A stretch of DNA of 32,301 nt from Candidatus Poribacteria bacterium (GTDB lineage: Bacteria > Poribacteria > WGA-4E > WGA-3G), in NCBI GenBank assembly GCA_022819945.1, contig JAJEGI010000073.1, forward strand, positions 1 through 32,301, given 5' to 3'. The notes below the pieces were generated by a model. That model saw only the letters and a program-made list of their open reading frames with translations, was not told the origin of the DNA and made no database searches. Position numbers and translations under genes: made by a program. Below, piece after piece: positions 16,136 through 22,382 of the stretch. How positions within the stretch are numbered: the stretch's first letter is position 1; each line of letters opens with the position of its first letter.

Positions 16136-17026
16136 ATGGGGCTGACTTCAATCTCACTCATTCTGCTATCAGCATTTTGCCATGCATTATGGAATTTCTA
16201 CAGTAAATCCAGCAGAGATACACGCATCCTCTTTTTTTGGTGTGGATTTTACACCGTAGCTATAGCGTTCGTTGCTTTTGGTATCAGGCATCCGGTAATT
16301 CCGAAACCGGTATGGGTCTATATCGTTGCCTCCGCACTGGTTCATCTGTTCTACCGTCTGTTTTTGACGCACGCCTATACGGTTGGCGAGATTTCGTTTG
16401 TCTATCCGATTACGCGCTCAGCACCCGCTTTTCTACCACTTTTTGCCTTCCTTTTCCTAAATGAACGAATTTCGGGGCAAGGCATGATCGGTATCCTATG
16501 TGTGATGGTATCTATAGTCCTCTATCAACAACGCGAGGCGCGTATCCAGTTCAAGACGTTCTTTCGTTACCTTGGCAAACCCGATGCCCTTTGGGCTTAT
16601 GCTACCTTAGCAAGCGTCATTGGATACTCACTGATAGACAAGCAAGGCATGTCTGAATTTCATCGCTATTCAACGGATGTCCCCTTGTGGCGCGCTGTCA
16701 CCTACTATTTAATGGAGAACAGTATTTCACAGGTCTTTTACGGGTTGTCCTGCCTCGCCCGGTTTCCACACCAACAGATTGCAGAGATTGGACGCACAGA
16801 ATGGAAACGGACGCTCGCTGTTGTTGTGCTCTCGTTGACCTCCTATTCGCTCATCCTCTACGTTTTGATGACGGAAAAGGTGAGTTACGTGACCGCGGTT
16901 CGGCAGTGTTCTGTCATTTTCGTTGTTTTGCTCGGTGGATATGCCTTGAAAGAGACCTATACAAAACGCCGCTTGATCGCTGCTGTCGTGATGGTACTCG
17001 GCATTTTTTTCATAGCATATCAGTAG
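16136..17026 (+). CDS. EamA/DMT-family membrane transporter
   Basis: 296 aa. About ten hydrophobic segments in the two five-helix halves typical of EamA drug/metabolite exporters. The first half ends near YPITRSAPAFLPLFAFLFLNERISGQGMIGI, where PITRSAP and the Glu of NERIS match the family signature; the second half repeats it with SYVTAVRQCSVIFVVLLGGYALKETYTKR. The ATG at 16136 begins the first helix (TSISLILLSAFCHALWNF); the TTG at 16106 is an in-frame alternative with little support. It is one of only two plus-strand genes; its upstream region is shared with the divergent M61 gene. It ends 30 nt before the convergent dehydrogenase gene. The transported compound is unknown. Confidence 0.9.
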   Translation: MGLTSISLILLSAFCHALWNFYSKSSRDTRILFFWCGFYTVAIAFVAFGIRHPVIPKPVWVYIVASALVHLFYRLFLTHAYTVGEISFVYPITRSAPAFLPLFAFLFLNERISGQGMIGILCVMVSIVLYQQREARIQFKTFFRYLGKPDALWAYATLASVIGYSLIDKQGMSEFHRYSTDVPLWRAVTYYLMENSISQVFYGLSCLARFPHQQIAEIGRTEWKRTLAVVVLSLTSYSLILYVLMTEKVSYVTAVRQCSVIFVVLLGGYALKETYTKRRLIAAVVMVLGIFFIAYQ

Positions 17027-17037
17027 CGGACTAACAA

Positions 17038-17052
17038 ACGGACTATTTCCGT
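17038..17052. terminator. Short hairpin between convergent genes
   Basis: ACGGA-CTATT-TCCGT is a 5-bp stem precisely between the convergent EamA and dehydrogenase genes. Weak by itself. Confidence 0.25.
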
Positions 17053-17056
17053 ATAA

Positions 17057-18031
17057 CTACCCGAAGGAGACACCCAATTTGACGCTCCGTTCAGGGTGGT
17101 TGTCCATCTCTATGTATGCCTCGACTGAATCTTCAAACGGCACCACCGGATCAACGACATCTTCACAGTCAAACCGTCCTTCTTCAAGCCATTTCCAGCA
17201 GGTATCCACGATGCGTCTGAAATCCCAACGCGGATGATCGCGGTTCGGGTCGCTGTTGGCACGCGCAAAGATGATGTTCGGAATATTGACGTGCGCGACA
17301 GCCCCGAGGTCAAGTCCGCCAGTACACAATTTCGCGCGTCCAGCGTAGACGATTGTTCCCTCAAAAGTGACGCTGCGAAGGGCATCATCAAGGGCTTCGT
17401 AGACTGCGCTCGTTTCTACAGCCACATCAACGCCACGCCCACCCGTCGCTTCTTTGAGCACTTCGCCAGTGTTGGAGGTAGTTGGATCAATGACAAGTTC
17501 TGCGCCCGTCTTTTCAGCAACTTTCCGCCGCCTTTCAAGCGGGTCTACGGCAGCGACAAAGTCAGCCCCCGCGATCCGTGCCATCTGCACCGTCATCAAT
17601 CCAATGGCACCGAGTCCGAAGACAGCGACCCGCTCGCCAACGCGGACTTTTCCATCACGAATCGCAGACATCGCGAAGTGCAATGGATCATAGCAGACTG
17701 CCTCTTTCCACGTCATGTGGTCTGGCATTCTGAGGACACTGTCCGCGCGCCATGTATGCGTCTCCTTGAGATGTCCGTGATGCGTGACGCGTTCTCCGAT
17801 CTCGAAACCTTCTACATCATCACCGATTTCAATAACTTTTCCGACGCACATATTCCCAAGTCCCATCGGGAAATTTGCGCTGTTATATCCGTAGTATGCT
17901 GTCAGTTCGGTACCGCGTTTGGGTGCACCGAATTCGACTTGAACGCGGACATGATCCGCGGGGACGGGACCATCTTCATACTCTCTTAAAACGGGTTGCC
18001 GAGGAGCAACCGCGACTAATTCCCTTGGCAT
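17057..18031 (-). CDS. Zinc-type alcohol dehydrogenase-like protein (MDR superfamily)
   Basis: 324 aa. An NAD(P)-dependent medium-chain dehydrogenase/reductase. The N-terminal GroES-like domain has KRGTELTAYYG, GNMCVGKVIEIGDDVEGFEIGERV and a WKEAVCYDPLHFAMSAI segment; the cofactor domain has VFGLGAIGLMTVQMARIAGA with GLGAIG at 139-144. The structural zinc loop with four cysteines is absent, and only isolated cysteines (62, 113) occur, so catalytic zinc is uncertain and the enzyme may belong to a shorter oxidoreductase branch of the superfamily. The ATG at 18031 follows GGGGG with 5 nt; the TTG at 18043 is rejected. The next gene upstream (CehA-type hydrolase) lies 151 nt away with a repeat between them. 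Substrate unknown; sugar or sugar-acid oxidation is an inference from neighbours. Confidence 0.85.
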   Translation of the reverse strand: MPRELVAVAPRQPVLREYEDGPVPADHVRVQVEFGAPKRGTELTAYYGYNSANFPMGLGNMCVGKVIEIGDDVEGFEIGERVTHHGHLKETHTWRADSVLRMPDHMTWKEAVCYDPLHFAMSAIRDGKVRVGERVAVFGLGAIGLMTVQMARIAGADFVAAVDPLERRRKVAEKTGAELVIDPTTSNTGEVLKEATGGRGVDVAVETSAVYEALDDALRSVTFEGTIVYAGRAKLCTGGLDLGAVAHVNIPNIIFARANSDPNRDHPRWDFRRIVDTCWKWLEEGRFDCEDVVDPVVPFEDSVEAYIEMDNHPERSVKLGVSFG

Positions 18032-18060
18032 ATTTACCCCCAATGATGGTGTCGTTGGGT

Positions 18061-18162
18061 TGTTGGGTTTCGCTATGCCTATTTCTATCGACGGTTCGTT
18101 GGAAAACAGTATCTCCTGTGAAACCTGATGGCTATCTGCCTTTACCGCTCAACCCAACCTAC
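18061..18162. repeat. Short inverted repeat (TTGGGTT / AACCCAA)
   Basis: TGTTGGGTTTCGCT at 18061-18074 and GCTCAACCCAACCTAC at 18147-18162 are partly inverse copies, about 70 nt apart. Motifs of this type are scattered in some cyanobacterial and Poribacteria genomes. Confidence 0.5.
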
Positions 18163-18182
18163 AAGAACTGTCTAAAATTACT

Positions 18183-20678
18183 TTAATGCGGAATACCTAA
18201 TTGGTGCATCCGACGGTGAATCGCCTCACGTGCCTCTTGGAACGGACGAGAGAGGAATTCCAAATGATCATCCTCACCGTGGTGGTGTGTCACAGTGCCG
18301 TGTTCATGATGGCGTGCTGTCTGCTGGATATAGGATAATCCACCCTCAATCAAGGTCAGCATATAGTTCGCTGTTTCTGGATCGAACATCCACCACTCGC
18401 CGCCGACAGCAATATAGACAGGAGAGGTATGGGCAATGATACCGCGTCCCCATCCATCGTAGTGTGGAACGGCTTGTGCGTAGTTAGGTCCGCCGCACCG
18501 CGCGGCGATCCACGAATGTTTATCCACTTTCAAATTCGCTTTCAGGTGCAGATGTCCTGTTCCATCTTTGTCCTCAGTTGAGGCAACGACCTGTCCCGCC
18601 TGAATAATCTGTAACGTATGGATAGGGAAGATGGAATCGGCAGAGGCTTCGACTTCCACAGTGCCACCGTTACCGGGTAGGTTAACCGTGCTACCGATGG
18701 GATGTCCATCAACGGAGAGTCGGATCATCGGACCGCCGCTGAGGAACGTGTTTCCGGCACTCATGTATTTGCACCAGTTATCGTAATTGAATTCCTCGTT
18801 GTCAGGGATGTGAACGTAGGTGCGATAAACGCCTACCGGTACATCGCTACTCATCTTATCTGTCCCACCGACGAGCGGCAATTTATAGCCACAGTTAAGA
18901 TAGCGATAGTACTCAAGGTGTCCATACATGGCGTTGGTGAGATACTCAACAGCGTCAACGCGTTCCGTAGCGATGAGCGTCGCCGGTTCACAATTCGGAT
19001 TCGGAATGTGTGGCAAAACAACGGTGCCACCCTGGGCATGGCAGGCATCTGCCCAGTGTGAGAGTGTGACCTCCATGTTTCCACCGAGTTCGGCTTCACC
19101 CGGTCCGTCGGAGCACCACGGCGCGACCTGTTCTTTTAAGCCGAGGAGCGTGAGATGTCCAAGGAGATGCTGACGATTCTCTTGCGTTGCATAAACGATG
19201 CTCCGTCCATCAGCAGAGGTCGTAGGTCTCCCGATGAATTCCTCTGTATTCGTGAAAAGGTGCCCCCACTGTGAGAGAAGGAGGTTGACAACACCGAGAT
19301 CCTCGCCTTGTGCTTCGGTATGCGCGCCCTGCGTAGAGAGGAAATGGACGTGCGTATCACCGCTGAAATAGCGTTCAGCGTTCATATTGCCCCACCGCTT
19401 TAAGCGGAGTGTCAATTCTCGTTGTCCCGGTTTTATGTTGACGGTCGTCCGCAAAGGCGTGTATTCAAAGCCGCGAGCGACATCAACAATAACATCACCG
19501 CGAGGCAGCCAGCCCTGACACGTGCCGTCAATGTAGGCGTAACTGATTTGTCCTAACCGCACATCACCGCCGATATCTACGTGCCACGTGCCCATATTTG
19601 AATTAACGTGTGCGTGGTGTCCGTGTGGCGCGTAAGGCACGCCGTGTGGCGAACGGAAATGGACGCGACACGGGACGGGTTTGCCTGTGTCTTCATCAAT
19701 CACGGTGGTATGCACCCAGTTTCTACCGGTGTCAATAACCTCTACCTTGACGCGTTCGTTGGGTTGCACGCTTCCCTTTTCTTGGACTTCGCCCCAGTTG
19801 ACTTCACCCAGTGTCTCCCCATGGTTCGTGATTTCAACACTTGCAGATGGCGTAGCGGATACTTCAACATACGCCGGACTGCTCTTATTGTTTTGGGATT
19901 CACCCCAACCTTTAAAATCGTCATTAATAAAGGCATCAGGGTCGTTTTCCGGTAACGGATAAGGGTAGGTCGCAACGCCACGATCAACATTGACTGCCAT
20001 ATCAAAGGGTTTGTCAGCGTCATCAGATTGCGGCAGCGTGATTTTAACTTCGCGGCGCGGACGCCGCGGTATCGGGTCTTCGTCAAGGTAACCGAGCGTG
20101 ATTGCCGCAACGATAAAACGCCGTTCCTGCGGTTGTATCTCAATAGATGCCACTTCAGCACCGTCTCTCGGATTTTTCCATATCCATAGATAGTAGTCGC
20201 GTGGTGTCCCTTGGCTTACTTCGGTCTGTCGGTTTCCCGCGGACCCCCAAGGTCCCTCGTGCCGTGATGCCAAGCTTTCCTGCCGGTCAGGTATCGCGAG
20301 GAACGTCTGTTGTCCCCATCCTTGTGGGACACTCCCGATCTCAAAACGTTCACGAATTGGAACGCTGACCGTTTCGCCATCGGTATAATGGAAAACATAA
20401 TTGGCGATGAGTCTACCGATCGGTTCGCCTTCAGGGATGCGCGACTCAAGTAAGCGATGCACAAAAATCACCCGTTTCGGGTTGGCATTGACAGGCACTT
20501 GGATCGGATCGGTGTTAACACCTTCACCGAAGCCTAAAAAGCAGTTTGTTCCATCAGCAATTTCAAAAGGAAGCCCGTGAAGCGTCTGGGACCCGATACT
20601 TGGTGTTGCGTTCTCGCCGATAATATCTGTGCCGATATTGCACAAAGCGGAGAGCAAAATAGGTTGGTAGTCTTGCAT
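18183..20678 (-). CDS. CehA/McbA-type PHP metallohydrolase, large
   Basis: 831 aa, starting at ATG 20678 after GAGGA with 5-nt spacing. The N-terminal half is a beta-rich region including a WGQQTF-type jelly roll and a PCRVHFRSPHGVPYAPHGHHAHVN segment. The PHP-type metal site starts at GDTHVHF (His443, His445); later motifs are PHIPNPN (His557) and GGTDKMSSD (Asp607), which complete the set seen in the CehA/McbA group. That group includes carbaryl hydrolase CehA. A C-terminal stretch (HHEHGTVTHHHGEDDH) is unusually histidine-rich. The enzyme has no visible signal peptide, which is unexpected for its beta-rich architecture. Substrate unknown. The CopG-type antitoxin gene ends 89 nt upstream of its start, and the dehydrogenase gene follows 151 nt after its stop. 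Confidence 0.82.
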   Translation of the reverse strand: MQDYQPILLSALCNIGTDIIGENATPSIGSQTLHGLPFEIADGTNCFLGFGEGVNTDPIQVPVNANPKRVIFVHRLLESRIPEGEPIGRLIANYVFHYTDGETVSVPIRERFEIGSVPQGWGQQTFLAIPDRQESLASRHEGPWGSAGNRQTEVSQGTPRDYYLWIWKNPRDGAEVASIEIQPQERRFIVAAITLGYLDEDPIPRRPRREVKITLPQSDDADKPFDMAVNVDRGVATYPYPLPENDPDAFINDDFKGWGESQNNKSSPAYVEVSATPSASVEITNHGETLGEVNWGEVQEKGSVQPNERVKVEVIDTGRNWVHTTVIDEDTGKPVPCRVHFRSPHGVPYAPHGHHAHVNSNMGTWHVDIGGDVRLGQISYAYIDGTCQGWLPRGDVIVDVARGFEYTPLRTTVNIKPGQRELTLRLKRWGNMNAERYFSGDTHVHFLSTQGAHTEAQGEDLGVVNLLLSQWGHLFTNTEEFIGRPTTSADGRSIVYATQENRQHLLGHLTLLGLKEQVAPWCSDGPGEAELGGNMEVTLSHWADACHAQGGTVVLPHIPNPNCEPATLIATERVDAVEYLTNAMYGHLEYYRYLNCGYKLPLVGGTDKMSSDVPVGVYRTYVHIPDNEEFNYDNWCKYMSAGNTFLSGGPMIRLSVDGHPIGSTVNLPGNGGTVEVEASADSIFPIHTLQIIQAGQVVASTEDKDGTGHLHLKANLKVDKHSWIAARCGGPNYAQAVPHYDGWGRGIIAHTSPVYIAVGGEWWMFDPETANYMLTLIEGGLSYIQQTARHHEHGTVTHHHGEDDHLEFLSRPFQEAREAIHRRMHQLGIPH

Positions 20679-20766
20679 GATATTCCTCAATTTGGTTTAG
20701 TGGGCAAAAAGTAAATCTGAATTAAATAGAATAGTATAACTTATGGTTGCACAAGGCAATTATCAC

Positions 20767-21042
20767 CTACGATGATTCGATCGCTTGGAGGCGTTCAGCT
20801 AACCACAAGTTAACCAAAGTTTCCGGTAAGATTCCCTGTTCCAGTGCTTGCTTTTCTATTTTTTGATAGATCTCTGGGGTAAGCGTTACACGACACTTTC
20901 GCTGCATCCGCACCTCAAAATCGACTTCGTATGTTTCATCCCAGTGGTCAGCCAAACTATGCGTGTCCCAATAGTCGGCGATCTCCTCCAAGTTGCGTGC
21001 CTTAGATATACTGGTAATCTGTTCGTCTTTATTTTTTTTCAT
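20767..21042 (-). CDS. CopG-type antitoxin (BrnA-like), orphan
   Basis: 91 aa. The order LEEIADYWDTHSLADHWDE, then RKCRVTLTPEIYQKIEKQALEQGILPETLVNLWLAERL matches the CopG-antitoxin/BrnA family: an acidic N-terminal part that would cover a toxin and a C-terminal ribbon-helix-helix for operator binding. No BrnT-like toxin gene is adjacent: the upstream gap holds palindromic repeats and the downstream gene is the CehA-type hydrolase. The ATG at 21042 is the only start that fits; the Shine-Dalgarno is weak. It may be a solitary regulator or the remnant of a pair. Confidence 0.82.
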   Translation of the reverse strand: MKKNKDEQITSISKARNLEEIADYWDTHSLADHWDETYEVDFEVRMQRKCRVTLTPEIYQKIEKQALEQGILPETLVNLWLAERLQAIESS

Positions 21043-21147
21043 AACCTGCTACGGGGAACCCTTCTTTCTACGACCTGCGTTTCTACAGAGATACCGTTGC
21101 TACGGACCTCAAGAGGTTTTTGAAGTCTTCAAGGTTTCCGCGTAGTA

Positions 21148-21178
21148 TCCGGTTCGGTTAGGAAACCGAACCTACCGG
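21148..21178. repeat. Palindromic element with GGTTCGGTTAGGAAACCGAACC core
   Basis: GGTTCGGTT and AACCGAACC (21151-21159 and 21164-21172) form a perfect 9-bp stem with loop AGGA, flanked by partly complementary TCC and GGA. Start of a repeat-rich stretch before the antitoxin gene. Confidence 0.6.
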
Positions 21179-21222
21179 ACCTGGGGACCGAGGCGGTTAC
21201 TTTTTCTTAACTTGATGCTTAT

Positions 21223-21334
21223 GGTGCGGTTAGGAATGCACGTTGCAAATGTAAAGCATTCTCACTGCGAAGCAAAATTTTGCCGCGTGTGAGAAACCAA
21301 ATTTGCGTGAGTACACCGCAAAACCGCACCTACC
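21223..21334. repeat. Longer nested palindromic element, related to the one at 21148
   Basis: GGTGCGGTTAGGAA at 21223 pairs with AACCGCACCTACC at 21322-21334. Inside are further inverse pairs (TTCTCAC with GTGAGAA, and GCAAAATTTTGC). The outer arm shares the GGT-CGGTTAGGAA start with the 21148 element. The structure lies in the 326-nt gap between the oxidoreductase and antitoxin genes and may be a non-autonomous mobile element. Confidence 0.6.
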
Positions 21335-21368
21335 GTCCCAAAATAAGATAAATCCTGTTAATCTTGTG

Positions 21369-22364
21369 TTAGAGTGGAAATTCTATTGCTTGTCCCTGTT
21401 CGGAGGACATATAGAACGCTTGCATCAACTCTGTGAGGTTGCGCCCATCTTGGATCGTAATCGTCATCGGTTCATCGCGGAGAATTGCATTGATCCACTG
21501 TTGCATCGGTTCAGGGGGGGCAGCCGGTGCATTGGCGATGTATTCTGCTTTTTCTTCGTCAGAGAGTTTGCGGGTGTCAAAATGCATTTCGCCGTGTCCT
21601 GCGGCAAATGAACCTTCTGTGCCATAAATCTCAAGCATGTTCGGACCGGAACGGTGCGTCCACGCAACATCAATCACGCCGAGTGCTTTGTTCGCAAATT
21701 CAACGACGGAAACGCTGTTGTCGTCAATCGGGAAATTGCCGGTGAAGTTGTTAATCTTCGCAATCGCACTCTTAGGTTCACCCATCAGCCATCGGATAAC
21801 ATCGACACGGTGACACCCTAAATCGAAAAGTGCCCCACCACCGGCACGGACCGGATCTGCGAACCACGCGCTCGTGCCGCTGAACCAACTATCGAGTGCT
21901 GCGGAGTGTGCGATCCGTCCTCTACCGAATGTGATGTCTCCAAGCAGCCCGTCGTCGATTGCCTTTTTCGCGAACAGGATTTCAGGGTTCGCACGGGACG
22001 GTAGCGAAATCATGAATTTCACACCGGCTTTCGCAACGGCATCAATAATCGGATCGCATTCGGCGACGGTAATCGCAAGTGCCTTTTCGGTGAAGATATG
22101 TTTTCCAGCTTCAGCAGCGGCGATAATCACACGCGGATGGTCGGATGTAATAGCGTCAACGGAGACAGCATCTACATCGTCACGGCTGAGCATCTCATCA
22201 AGATCCGTGTAGAATGGGACTTCGTATTGTTCCGCGGCATCTCTACCGCCGTATTCTTCTTCGTCCCAGACAGCGACGAGTTCGGTTTCAGGGTTTTCGT
22301 GAATTCTTCGGGCATAGCCACCCGCGTGGACATGTGCCATACTAATCTTTGCGACTCTAATCAT
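21369..22364 (-). CDS. Gfo/Idh/MocA family oxidoreductase
   Basis: 331 aa. NAD(P)-dependent oxidoreductase of the sugar/cyclitol family: a Rossmann N-terminal domain and a C-terminal alpha/beta domain. The cofactor region lacks a clear GxGxxG (IRVAKISMAHVHAGGYARRI). HIFTEKALAIT is the counterpart of the family EKP motif (here EKA). The C-domain has GGGALFDLGCHRVDVIRWLMGEPKSA, including the conserved histidine of DxGxHxxD. The ATG at 22364 follows AGGAG with 6 nt. The WD40-repeat gene ends 18 nt upstream, which suggests one transcript. Substrate unknown; many of these enzymes oxidise sugars or myo-inositol. Confidence 0.9.
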   Translation of the reverse strand: MIRVAKISMAHVHAGGYARRIHENPETELVAVWDEEEYGGRDAAEQYEVPFYTDLDEMLSRDDVDAVSVDAITSDHPRVIIAAAEAGKHIFTEKALAITVAECDPIIDAVAKAGVKFMISLPSRANPEILFAKKAIDDGLLGDITFGRGRIAHSAALDSWFSGTSAWFADPVRAGGGALFDLGCHRVDVIRWLMGEPKSAIAKINNFTGNFPIDDNSVSVVEFANKALGVIDVAWTHRSGPNMLEIYGTEGSFAAGHGEMHFDTRKLSDEEKAEYIANAPAAPPEPMQQWINAILRDEPMTITIQDGRNLTELMQAFYMSSEQGQAIEFPL

Positions 22365-22382
22365 TTAATTCTCCTTTTATTT

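Noticed and set aside
16187..16372. Minus-strand frame inside the EamA gene
   Set aside because: Lies entirely within a well-supported membrane transporter gene; no ribosome site or domain.
17234..17989. 251-residue plus-strand frame inside the dehydrogenase gene
   Set aside because: Antisense to the dehydrogenase; no family match and no upstream ribosome site.
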